This document shows positions 1 through 9,514 of a DNA stretch of 64,000 nucleotides, one piece after another (positions within the stretch are counted from its first letter, which is position 1; every line of letters starts with the position of its first letter). The DNA lies in the NCBI GenBank assembly GCA_021816935.1, contig JAKAWR010000002.1, forward strand, positions 67,039-131,038, in the 5' to 3' direction. This stretch comes from Actinomycetes bacterium (GTDB lineage Bacteria; Actinomycetota; Acidimicrobiia; Acidimicrobiales; JAMCPL01). The notes below the pieces were generated by a model. The model searched no databases and was not told the origin of the DNA. It worked only from the letters and a program-made list of their open reading frames with translations. The translations under genes were made by a program, and so were the position numbers.

Positions 1-1
1 C

Positions 2-3000
2 TGGCCCTCGACCTGTAGCTCGAACAATTCGCCGTTCTCGATCACGGACCATTCCAACCCGTCGCTCGGCACGATGTCGGTGGCAATATGCTCGATCGCC
101 GGATCGGAGGCCACTCTCACCGTACCGAACGATCTGAACGCCTCGGACCAGCTCTCGGTCTCCGCCACCGGCGTGACCAATCCTCCCGTTCCGCCCGCCG
201 GATCGGCTGACTCGATGGTCGTATCCACCTCGTCGGACTCTGCACCCAGCGGAAGCGCCTTCTCGATAGTGCCGTTCACTTCGGTGCAGAACCTGACCGT
301 CGTCGACACCGCCACGGGAGCGGGAGCCCAGGGTACAGAGTTGCTCGTGGGCTTCATCCCGACCGGGGAGCTACTCGCGAACGAGAGTTCCATATCGCTC
401 TCCTTCCAGGGTGCCTGGTGGCCCACGGGAGACCCCTCATTCCCTGCACCGTCGGGAGTGGAGGGACCGGGCCAGCCTCCGGACTACCCTGACGCCGTGG
501 TGATCGACGACTACACCACCAACCTGCAGCAGCTGGCCGGGGCGACGGCCCAGGTATCACCCCAATCCGGTCAGGCCGCCGGGATGACCATCCCGGTTTC
601 CCAGACGATCCAAGCGGGCGATAAGGTCGTCGTGGTGGTAAACGGCGTGATCAACCCGCCCGAGCCGGGAACGGTCCCCTTGACCGTCGTCACCTCATCA
701 GACCTTGCCCCTGCGACAAGCCCGATCACGCTAACCGCTGCGAACAGCGTGTCGAATGTTACGGGCACCTCGGCCAACACTCCGAGCGGTGCACCCGAGT
801 ACCAGATAACCTTCACCACGAGCGCCACAGGGACCCTCGTACCGGGAATATCGACCATCACCCTGGTGCTTGACGCCCCGCCGTCGGCCACGTCCTACTG
901 CATCACCGACACGACCGCTGCGGCCGGTCCGATGATCTATGCGAGCAAGGTAATCTCCTCCTCCTCATCCGAGAGCTACAGCGGCGCGCCGGCTATGCCC
1001 GTGACGCCTTACGTCGTAACGCTCGGGGTGGGCAACGCACTGGGCGCGCCTAGTACGTCATCGAAGGCGGGCTTCTGCGCCGTACAGAGCGGTGGCGCCG
1101 CGCCCACGGCAAGCCCCCTTATCGCAGCAGGCGACACGGTCGAGGTAGACATCTCCGGCACGAACTCGGCTATTGCCAGCCAGGACGTATTTACCTCGTC
1201 AGACGACGCTGAGTCGTCCGCTCTGACACCGCCGGCACCGGCGCCCGGAGCGCCCAGCGTCACGCTGAGCCCGACCTCCACATCTGCCGGGGCGATGGCC
1301 AACTACGCTCTGGCATTCACCGCCCCCACCTATCTTTACGGCCAGAACACGACCGGGCCGTCGTTCATCCAGATCGTCTTTCCTGCAGGCTCGATGCTCA
1401 CCAGCTGCCAGAACCTCGTCGAGTACACGGCATACTGCCCCAAGCCGTCGTTCACCATCCAGGACACCACGACGACCGGCGGCTCCGCCTCGGGCACCAT
1501 AGGAGTGGTAGGCGGAGACGGTACGGTCGTCACGATCCCCTTCCCCAACACGATCGAGAAGGGCGACAACATAACACTCACGATCAGCTCCGTCATGAAC
1601 CCACCTGGTGGAACCTACAGTCTCGGGTATTCACTACTCGACCCAGGAGAGTCGGCCGTGTCGTATCTCGGGACGCAGAGCTACACGATCCAGCCGCCGT
1701 CGTCGCTGTCTGGCCCCGACGCTCAGCACCCCGCCCCCACGGTACAGCTCTCGACAGCGGCGGCAAATGCGACCGGCGTGACATACACGATCAACTTCTC
1801 CCTTTCTGCGAACGGCATCCTCATGCCCCCGAACGGCAACCTGGTGGGCCTTGCAAGCTCGGTTGCCCTCACGGCCGGAGCGGGCACCATCTGGCCGCCG
1901 AACACCCAGGACTACAACTACGTCGACCTCACGGCGGCCAAACCTGGTGCGATGGGCGGCGGCGGCCTGCCGGCGTACGTGACGAACGGCGGCACGGCCG
2001 TGGGCCAGCTCGTCCCTGATACCATCATCAATTCCGGCGATTCGATCAGCCTCGTCATAGCCGGTGTCCAGAACCCGCCTGCGGGAACCTACATCCTGTC
2101 GGTGACCACGACTTCGGACAGCGTAACGGAGATGTCTGCGCCCTACACGATCGGCACGCCCAACCCGCCGCTGGTGAGCTCGGTGAGCTCGACCTCGACA
2201 CTGCCCAGCGCATCGGGAGCCACATACACCTTCAACATGTCCATAAGCTCCACGGGCGGCCTTGCCGCCAACGAAGGACTGATCTACCTGTCGGCAAGTG
2301 CAGGGACCGTCCTGCCACCTCTGAGGTCGGGGTCAACCGCCAGCTACTCCATCACCGACAACACCACCCCCTCCGGCACCGCAGCCGCATCCGCTGTCAC
2401 CCTGAACGTGCTGGCTCCGAGTTCGGCGGTGATCACGGTTGCCAACGCCGTCAGCCCTGGCGACTCGATCACGCTCGCGGTCGCCAATGTTACGAACCCC
2501 CGCCAGAGCGGCGCGTCCCCGATCACCGTTTGGACGTCGTCCGACTCCGTGCCGGTCACCTACCAATCCTTCTCTATGACCACGCCGTCGCCTCCGGAAA
2601 GCCCCTACATCTACATGTCCTCGGCCGTGGTGGATCAAACCGGGGTCACGTACACGATCGACTTCAACACGAGCGCCCTCGGCGTCCTCGCTGCGGGCGC
2701 GAGCTCTATAACAGTGATCGCCCCCCCGGACACCGGGTTCTCGGGCGCCTCGTTCCAGATTACCGACGACACCACCGCTGCCTCGATCGCACAGGGTAAT
2801 GGCAACATCACCCTCTCCGGGGGCTTTTCCATGGTCACGATAGGAATTGGCAGCGGGACCAATAGCACCATCGCCTCCTCGAGCTCTGTAACCGTCGTCA
2901 TCTCAGGTGTGACCAACGCACCCCAGTCCGGCGGCACCTTCACCATCCTCACCTCGTCGGACAGCGTCCCGGCCAAGGTAGTCAACGTGAGCTCATCCCT

Positions 3001-4573
3001 TTCCGTGCCCTCGGTCACGTCCGTTTCGCCGGATGCGGGAACCACTGCAGGGGGGTATGCCACAAAGGTAGCCGGGTCGGGCTTCGAGCTTGCTACGGGA
3101 GTGAGCTTCGGCGGGACTCCGGCGCCGTTCACGATCGTCTCGGCGACCCTGCTTGCCGTAACGGTCCCCAAGGCCTCCGGTCCCGGAGAGGTCGATGTCG
3201 CCGTGACCAACGCCGCGGGCCAGTCGTCTCCGGTAACAACGGACAAGTTCACCTATGTCCAGGCGAGCGCGCCCACGACCCCGGCCGGCTACGTACCGGT
3301 CTCTCCCGTGCGCCTTGCGGATACCCGGTGTACCCCAAGGCCGGAACCGGCGTACTGCAACGGCGAGAACCTGCCCCCCCAGAACGCCACGCTCTCCTCG
3401 ATCGGCTCGCAATCCTCGATCAACGTCACCGTGGCAGGCGTAGACGGTGTGCCGTCCCCGTCCGCCGGAACGACGGCGGTCGCTCTCAATGTCACCCTTG
3501 CCGGGCCAAAAATTGCATCAGGGTACCTGTCGGTCTACCCGGCGTCGATGCCCGCCGGAGCCGACACGGTATCGAACATCAACTGGGATTCCGCCGGTGC
3601 CGCCATCCCGAACCTCGTAATGGTGGCAGTGAGCAGTCAGGGCGAGGTTACCATCCACAACGGCTCCAGCGGAACGGTCGACGTAACGGTGGATCTGGAG
3701 GGCTACTATTCGACATCCGCAACCGGTCCCACCCTGTACAACCCGGTGACCCCGGTTCGCCTTGCCGACTCGCGTTGCTCAGCCACGCCAAGACCCAGCC
3801 TCTGCGCCGGCGAGCATCTCCCGTCGGCCAACGCAGGTCTCGTGCCCCTGGCGTCCGGCGGTAGCGAGAACGTGGCCGTCGAGGGAACTCCCTCGGTACC
3901 CTCCGGTGCCACGGCCGCAATCCTGAACGTCACGGTCACACGTGCCACCTCGTCGGGCTATCTCACCGTCTGGCCGTCCGGCAAGGCGAGGGCAACGGTC
4001 TCGAACCTCAACTGGGTGGCAGGCAAGGCCGTAGCCAACCGGGTCATCGTCCCCCTGGGAAGTGGCGGGAAAATAAGCGTCTTCAACGGAGCAGGCAGCG
4101 GGACGGTCGACTTTATTGTGGACCTGTCCGGGTACTTCAGCTCGACCGGACTAAAGTTCTCGGCCGTAAACCCCATCAGGATCTGCGACACGAGGGACCC
4201 GGGCAAGGTCGGCTACACCACCGAATGCTCGCCAAAGGCAGGGTCGAACGCGCCGCTCCAGTCGGGCCAGACGCTCCTTGTCCAGGTAGGCGGGGTGGAC
4301 GGCATCCCATCAACCGGCGTGCAGGCGGTCGTTGGCAACGTGACCGCCGCAGGATCTACGGCGGCGGGTGGTTTCCTTTCAGTGCTGCCCGGTGGGACAT
4401 CGGTGTCGGGAGCCAACCCACCCAGCATTTCTGACGTCAACTGGGGCGCGAAAGAAGAGGCCGTGGCGAACCTCACGGTCGTAAAGGCCGGGGCCGGAAC
4501 GAGCATAGAGGTGTTCAATTCGGCCGGTGCCACCAACGTGATCGTCGACGTGATGGGCTGGTACACTGGCTGA
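2..4573 (+). CDS. Giant repeat-containing secreted/surface protein, 5'-truncated by window edge
   Basis: The reading frame is open from base 2, so the ATG at 74 in the ORF track is internal. The codons before it read FSITDHSNPS, which matches the start of an internal repeat half (compare YSITDNTTPS further in). About six full repeats and one partial repeat of roughly 140-170 residues follow. Each carries an F/Y-x-I-T-D-x-T segment and ends in GD-x-[IV]-x-L-x-[IV]-x-x-V-x-NPP...TSSDS. A TIG/IPT-like Ig fold (VTSVSPDAGTTAGG, about residues 975-1062 of the track ORF) comes next. Three C-terminal repeats of about 140 residues begin PVRLADTR/PVRLADSR/PIRICDTR; the first two carry a Cys pair after the DTR/DSR motif. 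The sequence is rich in Thr, Ser, Ala and Pro, with few charged residues. It ends in a domain, not in an LPxTG motif or membrane anchor. This layout suits an extracellular adhesin or S-layer-like protein. The N-terminus and signal peptide lie outside the window, and the exact function is unknown. Confidence 0.75.
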   Translation, partial: WPSTCSSNNSPFSITDHSNPSLGTMSVAICSIAGSEATLTVPNDLNASDQLSVSATGVTNPPVPPAGSADSMVVSTSSDSAPSGSAFSIVPFTSVQNLTVVDTATGAGAQGTELLVGFIPTGELLANESSISLSFQGAWWPTGDPSFPAPSGVEGPGQPPDYPDAVVIDDYTTNLQQLAGATAQVSPQSGQAAGMTIPVSQTIQAGDKVVVVVNGVINPPEPGTVPLTVVTSSDLAPATSPITLTAANSVSNVTGTSANTPSGAPEYQITFTTSATGTLVPGISTITLVLDAPPSATSYCITDTTAAAGPMIYASKVISSSSSESYSGAPAMPVTPYVVTLGVGNALGAPSTSSKAGFCAVQSGGAAPTASPLIAAGDTVEVDISGTNSAIASQDVFTSSDDAESSALTPPAPAPGAPSVTLSPTSTSAGAMANYALAFTAPTYLYGQNTTGPSFIQIVFPAGSMLTSCQNLVEYTAYCPKPSFTIQDTTTTGGSASGTIGVVGGDGTVVTIPFPNTIEKGDNITLTISSVMNPPGGTYSLGYSLLDPGESAVSYLGTQSYTIQPPSSLSGPDAQHPAPTVQLSTAAANATGVTYTINFSLSANGILMPPNGNLVGLASSVALTAGAGTIWPPNTQDYNYVDLTAAKPGAMGGGGLPAYVTNGGTAVGQLVPDTIINSGDSISLVIAGVQNPPAGTYILSVTTTSDSVTEMSAPYTIGTPNPPLVSSVSSTSTLPSASGATYTFNMSISSTGGLAANEGLIYLSASAGTVLPPLRSGSTASYSITDNTTPSGTAAASAVTLNVLAPSSAVITVANAVSPGDSITLAVANVTNPRQSGASPITVWTSSDSVPVTYQSFSMTTPSPPESPYIYMSSAVVDQTGVTYTIDFNTSALGVLAAGASSITVIAPPDTGFSGASFQITDDTTAASIAQGNGNITLSGGFSMVTIGIGSGTNSTIASSSSVTVVISGVTNAPQSGGTFTILTSSDSVPAKVVNVSSSLSVPSVTSVSPDAGTTAGGYATKVAGSGFELATGVSFGGTPAPFTIVSATLLAVTVPKASGPGEVDVAVTNAAGQSSPVTTDKFTYVQASAPTTPAGYVPVSPVRLADTRCTPRPEPAYCNGENLPPQNATLSSIGSQSSINVTVAGVDGVPSPSAGTTAVALNVTLAGPKIASGYLSVYPASMPAGADTVSNINWDSAGAAIPNLVMVAVSSQGEVTIHNGSSGTVDVTVDLEGYYSTSATGPTLYNPVTPVRLADSRCSATPRPSLCAGEHLPSANAGLVPLASGGSENVAVEGTPSVPSGATAAILNVTVTRATSSGYLTVWPSGKARATVSNLNWVAGKAVANRVIVPLGSGGKISVFNGAGSGTVDFIVDLSGYFSSTGLKFSAVNPIRICDTRDPGKVGYTTECSPKAGSNAPLQSGQTLLVQVGGVDGIPSTGVQAVVGNVTAAGSTAAGGFLSVLPGGTSVSGANPPSISDVNWGAKEEAVANLTVVKAGAGTSIEVFNSAGATNVIVDVMGWYTG

Positions 4574-4670
4574 CGGGCCGAGCTGCTACAGTACTGCCGG
4601 CCCTCCTCGGCTATCGCAGAGGGTTGCTGCACCGCGTTTTCGCCCATCCGAGGCAATGCACTGACGCTCG

Positions 4671-7600
4671 ATGCCGCCGGCAGCTTGCGAAAGTAGAATG
4701 ACGGCAAGCGAGGTGGATCCCGGCGAAGCCAACCCCAACACGTCCCTGCCTGCCAGGCTGGCGACGGCAATACGCACGCGGCGCACCGACATCCTGGCGC
4801 TCGCAGTGCTCATCGCCATCCCCGCCCTCTATATAGGCATCACCGCGGCCATGGGTCATCCACTCCTGCCAGGCGACGACTGGCGGCAAGGACTTCCCCT
4901 CAGGGTGCTCGCCGGTCACGATCTCGCCGGCGGGCACCTCCCGCTCTGGAACCCCTACATCTGGAGTGGCACGCCGCTTCTCGGCGGGTGGAACGCCGGG
5001 GCGCTCTACCCCACCGTGGCGCTCTTCGCCTTCCTGCCCGCGGTCGGCGCCTGGACCTTGAGCCTTATCATCACCTACGCAGTCTGTTCCTCGGGAACCT
5101 ACCTGCTTGCCCGAAAACTCCATCTCCGCCCCATGGCCTCCTTTCTCGCAGCGGCCACCTTCTCCTACTTCGGCGCGATGAGCAACCAGGTTTTTCATGT
5201 GGAGTTGGTGGACGGATACGCCTGGATACCATGGTTCGTCCTGGCGGTCGAGGGCCTGGCGGCGGCTCTCCGTAGCAGCCCGGGCGCGGCTGGTTGGGAT
5301 TCTATGGAGCAGTCGACCTGGCGATGGCAGGCACGTCGCCGCCAGGCTGGGTGGGTGGCGCTCGGAGCACTGGCTGCGGGGATGGCTGATCTCTCGGGAT
5401 CCCCGGATGCAGTCGAGAAGTTGTTCGTGATCGGCGGCCTGGTCACCCTCTGGCATGCGCTTTCGAACAGCGATCTCCCGGGATGGCGGACCCGCGGGCT
5501 TCTCGTGGCTCTCGTAACGCTCGCCTTCGTGTGGGGCGCTACCGTCGGAGCGGTCCAGCTCCTTCCCGGGCTTTCGTTCCAGACCATCTCCCAGACGACC
5601 GACGGCTCACTGATCTACTCGTTCGCGTTCATATCGCTCCCGTTCTGGGCATGGCTGCTCATGCTGATCCCCGGTATCACCGGGGGCGCCGGAACCTTCT
5701 CCATGCCTCTTTCGCCGCAACCCATACCCGAGTTCTCCGGATACGCCGGCTTGCTCCCGCTGGCGGCGCTCGGTGCACTCGCCACCCGCTCCTACGGAAG
5801 ACGCAGGAAGGACCCGCTCGCCGGCAGGTGGCGCATGTGGATCGTCGTCGCCGTGGTGGGAGCTATCCTGGCAATGGCTCCCGAGCTACCGGGGCTATCG
5901 GCTCTCGCACACGTACCCGTTTACGGATCGCTTCGGGCTCAAGCGAGAAACCTGCTCATCGTGGACCTGGCGCTTGCCATGATCCTCGGGTACTTCGCTG
6001 ATCGGGTCCTCTTCCTGGCGCGACCCCGGCAGGCCGCAGGCGAAACTGCGGAGGAGCCCGAGCAGGTACCGGGTGGCACCGGAACCCCCGCGCAGGCTCG
6101 CCCGCCGATCGACCGGATAGAGGTCGCTGGCGCAGTACTGCCCATGGCCTGTGTAATCGCCTTCTTCGTCGTTGCCCTGGCCTTCCCGAAGCCGGTGGAA
6201 GCCGCCTTGGGCCTGCCGGAGAACCTCGGGAACCTCGTATGCTATATGCTGCCGCTGATTGCCTTTTCGGTAATCCTGGCCATCGAAATATCAGCATTCG
6301 CGGCGACGCTTCCCCGCCTGGGGCAGCGCGCAATAAGCACCCTGATGGTCTGTACCGTAATTGCAGACGCGGTCCTGTTCTCCGCGGGGATTTCGCAATT
6401 CGGCGCAAATCTCACCCCGGCAACGCTTCCGGTAGCCGGTGCGCAGGCAGGGAGCAGGTCCCTGCTGCTGCAAGGTCTCGGAACCTCTCCCGGAGGGACG
6501 GGTGGGCGAGTCGCCTTTTTCGACCCGAGCCCGTTCAACTCGGCCGGGTCCCCGTCACTCGGGACCGCTAGTATCGAAGCCGACACCAATATCTATGCGT
6601 CAGTCCCGAGCGTCCAGGGCTACGGGGCGCTCGTCTGGAAACGTTACGACGCGGCCACATGCACCCATGAGCTCGGCGACATGAGAGTCTCTGCTCTTGC
6701 TTCCCCCACATTCGCCGTCCTCAACCTTCGCACCCTCATCGTCGCCAAGGGTGCGTTCACGTCCCCAACTCAGTCGTCAATAACAAGGGCTCCCCTGTCA
6801 CTGCCCTTTGCTCCGGGATCCTGGGGCGTGTGTCCCCCTTCGGCCTACGCCCCCGCTACGGGAGGTGGAGTTTCCCGGAAGGGAGCGCCAGGCTCGAGCT
6901 GGTTTATCGGGAGCCCGAAACAGGTATCAAAGGTATTCCTGAACATCCCTTCCGCCGTCTCGGAGCCGAAGCATGGGTCGGGACCTGGGCCTGGGCCGCG
7001 ATCCGGGTCAGTGCTGGCGCAGCGCTCGGGTTCGGAGCTGGTACCCGGGTCAGAGCAGGGGCAGAGGTCGGAGGCCCGTCAGGCGTCTCCTGGCATGACG
7101 CAAGTAGGCAGGGACCAACCGGCCCAATCGGCACAGGCGCCTGACGTGCAGCTCCTCGCCCCGGTGGGTACGACCGGCCGCCTCGCAACTATCGCCACGT
7201 CTCCTGCCGTCCCGGTGCCGCCTGCATCGCAGGCGGCACCTGCCGGACATGGGGCCGGCCAGGAGGCAGCCCGCGTGCTCCAGTATGTGGCGACCTTTCC
7301 CCGCGCCCCGAGCGCCGTCGCTCTCAGGATGGCGGGCACTGGGGTGCTATCCGTCTCGCCGTCTCAGGTAGTCATAGAGGCTTCATCAGGGTCCATGGCG
7401 CAGCTTGACGGTCCGCTGGCCTCAGAGGTCCTCCCGGGCCACTGGGCATATCTCCGCACGATCGGTTCCGAAGAGGAGTTCACGGACGTGGCTGCCTGGG
7501 GGCATCTGCGATTCATCCCGACCGGTCCCGCACCCGAGGGCGCTGGATCCCATGGCGCTTCCACGCCGAACGGGCCCGCTTACCGGGTTGTGCGAGCGAA

Positions 7601-7943
7601 CGCAGACGGCACCGAGACCGATCAAGTAGCAACGCCTACCAAGGCCCTGCTCGTGCGCTCAGAAGCCTGGGCTCCGGGTTGGACCGCTACTATCGCCAGC
7701 CATGACGGCAAGAATACCGTCGATCCCGTGCTGCGCTATGGCATCGTCCAAGCCATCACGCTCCCCCCAGGCACCTACAGCGTGACCTTTACCTACTGGC
7801 CCCCGGGGATGACTGGCGGGATCTCGCTGTCTGCAGCCGGAGCGATAGTACTCGCGGCGACGGCCGCAGCCCTGCTCGCGACATGCATCCAGCCTCCGAA
7901 GAGGCGGCGTAGGTCCTCTCCCGAAGAGCGCGAACACACGTGA
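4671..7943 (+). CDS. YfhO-family polytopic membrane protein (GT-C-like)
   Basis: This 1090-residue protein has many hydrophobic segments. Its N-terminus carries the features of YfhO/GT-C proteins: a first membrane segment near residue 45, then GDDWRQGLPLR and LWNPYIWSGTPLLGGWNAG in the first extracytoplasmic loop. About a dozen further membrane segments follow. A large extracytoplasmic region comes next, then a last membrane helix and a basic tail (PPKRRRR). Family members are thought to transfer sugars from lipid carriers to cell-envelope polymers or lipoteichoic-type acceptors; the substrate here is unknown. The region at about residues 760-810 is a low-complexity Gly/Ser/Pro/Gln stretch (GSGPGPGPRSGS), unusual inside this family. 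An alternative ATG at 4698 would remove nine residues, and neither start has a clear ribosome-binding site. The gene sits 97 bp after the surface protein and converges on the pilin genes. Confidence 0.7.
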   Translation: MPPAACESRMTASEVDPGEANPNTSLPARLATAIRTRRTDILALAVLIAIPALYIGITAAMGHPLLPGDDWRQGLPLRVLAGHDLAGGHLPLWNPYIWSGTPLLGGWNAGALYPTVALFAFLPAVGAWTLSLIITYAVCSSGTYLLARKLHLRPMASFLAAATFSYFGAMSNQVFHVELVDGYAWIPWFVLAVEGLAAALRSSPGAAGWDSMEQSTWRWQARRRQAGWVALGALAAGMADLSGSPDAVEKLFVIGGLVTLWHALSNSDLPGWRTRGLLVALVTLAFVWGATVGAVQLLPGLSFQTISQTTDGSLIYSFAFISLPFWAWLLMLIPGITGGAGTFSMPLSPQPIPEFSGYAGLLPLAALGALATRSYGRRRKDPLAGRWRMWIVVAVVGAILAMAPELPGLSALAHVPVYGSLRAQARNLLIVDLALAMILGYFADRVLFLARPRQAAGETAEEPEQVPGGTGTPAQARPPIDRIEVAGAVLPMACVIAFFVVALAFPKPVEAALGLPENLGNLVCYMLPLIAFSVILAIEISAFAATLPRLGQRAISTLMVCTVIADAVLFSAGISQFGANLTPATLPVAGAQAGSRSLLLQGLGTSPGGTGGRVAFFDPSPFNSAGSPSLGTASIEADTNIYASVPSVQGYGALVWKRYDAATCTHELGDMRVSALASPTFAVLNLRTLIVAKGAFTSPTQSSITRAPLSLPFAPGSWGVCPPSAYAPATGGGVSRKGAPGSSWFIGSPKQVSKVFLNIPSAVSEPKHGSGPGPGPRSGSVLAQRSGSELVPGSEQGQRSEARQASPGMTQVGRDQPAQSAQAPDVQLLAPVGTTGRLATIATSPAVPVPPASQAAPAGHGAGQEAARVLQYVATFPRAPSAVALRMAGTGVLSVSPSQVVIEASSGSMAQLDGPLASEVLPGHWAYLRTIGSEEEFTDVAAWGHLRFIPTGPAPEGAGSHGASTPNGPAYRVVRANADGTETDQVATPTKALLVRSEAWAPGWTATIASHDGKNTVDPVLRYGIVQAITLPPGTYSVTFTYWPPGMTGGISLSAAGAIVLAATAAALLATCIQPPKRRRRSSPEEREHT

Positions 7944-7974
7944 CGCACCTGGCTTACCTGTCTCACGGAAGCCA

Positions 7975-8520
7975 TCACTTTCCTGCCGGGGCAGCAGGCC
8001 ACTCGGAATACCATGTCCCCATCGCATAGTTGGCGGGGCGCCCGGCCACGTAGGGGAAGTCCGGCTTCGCGCAGTTCGCGCTCGATTCCTCCGTCATCGC
8101 ATACGAATGACCGGTCGGCGCACCAAAGGCAGGATTGCTCCCCTCGTTGTCAGTTGCGTACCAGCAGATGCCCGCTGCCGACCAGCTGACCAGCGCAGTC
8201 GAGTCCTTCGTACTCCAGAAGCCGACCTCACTCACTGATGCCTTTGCCGACGTATCGCCGGCACCATAGCGAAGCGACGGGTTGATACCTGCCAGCTCTG
8301 ACGCCGCGAGATTCGTGTAGTTGTCGTGATTCGTGTAATAAGCCACGGCGGCAAGCGTCGCATTGGTGAGGTCGGATTGAGCGCCCTTGTCCCTGGCATT
8401 GCCCGTCACGCCGAGAAAGGTCGGTATGGCGATCGCCATTAGGATGCCCATAATAAGTAGCACGACCATGAGTTCGATGAGAGTAAAACCTCCCTCGGCG
8501 CTTTCGGTCATCGTGGGCAT
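7975..8520 (-). CDS. Type IV pilin (second of a tandem pair)
   Basis: A prepilin with the class III signal GG|FTLIELMVVLLIMGILMA: cleavage after Gly, Phe at +1, Glu at +5 and a long hydrophobic helix. The next stretch, TFLGVTGNARDKGAQSDLTNA, is almost identical to the upstream pilin, while the C-terminal head (SWSAAGICWYATDN...EWPAAPAGK) differs. Two Cys residues in the head could form a disulfide. The start chosen is ATG 8520, which gives an 11-residue leader (MPTMTESAEGG). The ORF-track GTG at 8607 would give a leader of about 40 residues. The mature form is about 170 residues. The gene lies downstream of a perfect hairpin that follows the first pilin, so it probably depends on read-through or a separate promoter. 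Confidence 0.85.
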   Translation of the reverse strand: MPTMTESAEGGFTLIELMVVLLIMGILMAIAIPTFLGVTGNARDKGAQSDLTNATLAAVAYYTNHDNYTNLAASELAGINPSLRYGAGDTSAKASVSEVGFWSTKDSTALVSWSAAGICWYATDNEGSNPAFGAPTGHSYAMTEESSANCAKPDFPYVAGRPANYAMGTWYSEWPAAPAGK

Positions 8521-8640
8521 CGGCAGGCGCGCCTCTCTGGCATTCGCAACCGGAGATGCCAATGCGCGCGTGCCGACACGGGGGATCCGTCTCTCGGGGC
8601 GGGACACCGTCTTGACAATGCACTTTTCCTACATGATGCA

Positions 8641-8676
8641 GAACGATGGCGAGCCGGAATCGGCTCGCCATCGTTC
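8641..8676 (-). terminator. Perfect 16-bp hairpin between the two pilin genes
   Basis: GAACGATGGCGAGCCG, a 4-nt loop, then the exact complement. It lies 41 nt after the stop of the first pilin and before the start of the second. No U-tract follows on either strand. It could be a leaky terminator or a processing/stability hairpin that sets the ratio of the two pilins. A hairpin of the same design follows the flagellin gene. Confidence 0.7.
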
Positions 8677-8716
8677 CTCTCTAACTGCAACTACAGGCCG
8701 TTATCGGCGCGACGGT

Positions 8717-9310
8717 CTACTTCCCGCCCGGTGCCGGCGGCCAGCTGGCCTTCCACGTTGCGCTGACCATATTCGCAACCGTACACAGGCTGGAGTTGGC
8801 TTCCACTATCATGCCATAGTTCTCACCGCTTGAGACCCCGGCGATCGTGCCGCCAGTGAACGTCGTTGTTGCGTTGCCGCTCTCGTTGTCGACAATGCCC
8901 CAGCACACTCCGGTCGGCGACCAAGAAGTGAGCAACACGGCATTGCCCGCGGGGGCTGCCAACATTACGGTGCTATTGCCTGAGCTCGCAGACGTGCCCG
9001 CGGCAACGAAGGCGATCTCCGGCTCCGCGCTGTGAAGGTAAGAGGTACTGATACCGGCGTAGCTCTGGTTGTCCTCGTAGTAGGTCTTTGCCGTCAGCAT
9101 CGCGTTCGTCAGGTCGGACTGGGCTCCCTTGTCCTTGGCATTGCCTGTCACCCCGAGGAACGTCGGGATGGCGATCGCCATCAGGATGCCCATGATGAGC
9201 AGCACCACCATCAACTCGATGAGGGTGAAGCCTCCCTCGCCAGCCGCGTCGCCTGCGGCGGCAACTGCCGGCCTGCGGCGCAATAATTCAAGACGTGAAC
9301 GTAGGTTCAT
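8717..9310 (-). CDS. Type IV pilin, probable major pilin
   Basis: The prepilin signal EGG|FTLIELMVVLLIMGILMA is followed by a helix nearly identical to the neighbouring pilin. The C-terminal head ends in KASWPPAPGGK and contains two Cys, a pattern seen in pilins with a disulfide-bounded loop. The ORF track starts at 9367, but AAGGAGGAG lies directly before two adjacent ATGs at 9313 and 9310. The second ATG has the better spacing from GGAGG (5 nt) and gives a basic 27-residue leader (MNLRSRLELLRRR...). A perfect TATAAT box about 150 nt upstream suggests strong expression. Being the first gene of the pair with a strong ribosome-binding site, it is the better candidate for the major pilin, though this is inference. 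The predicted product is substrate for the prepilin peptidase at 22443. Confidence 0.88.
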   Translation of the reverse strand: MNLRSRLELLRRRPAVAAAGDAAGEGGFTLIELMVVLLIMGILMAIAIPTFLGVTGNAKDKGAQSDLTNAMLTAKTYYEDNQSYAGISTSYLHSAEPEIAFVAAGTSASSGNSTVMLAAPAGNAVLLTSWSPTGVCWGIVDNESGNATTTFTGGTIAGVSSGENYGMIVEANSSLCTVANMVSATWKASWPPAPGGK

Positions 9311-9455
9311 CATCTCCTCCTTGCTATCAAGGCCGCCGACTCCCTTCCCGGGATCGCCGCCGGCCATCCAATCAATGCAGTGACCCCGAGTTCCGGCCTC
9401 GCCGCACCCGCAGCCACCAACCTCACGAGCCTACCATGCTCGTAACGCCTTCACC

Positions 9456-9461
9456 ATTATA
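9456..9461 (-). promoter_or_regulatory. Candidate -10 box of the pilin genes
   Basis: A perfect TATAAT on the minus strand within an A/T-richer patch upstream of the first pilin. The -35 region is poor (about AAGCGC). The implied leader is about 140 nt. Confidence 0.45.
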
Positions 9462-9514
9462 TCGACTTCCTCGGGTGCGCGCTTGAGATATTCCCGGAGA
9501 TTATCTCGCAGAAT

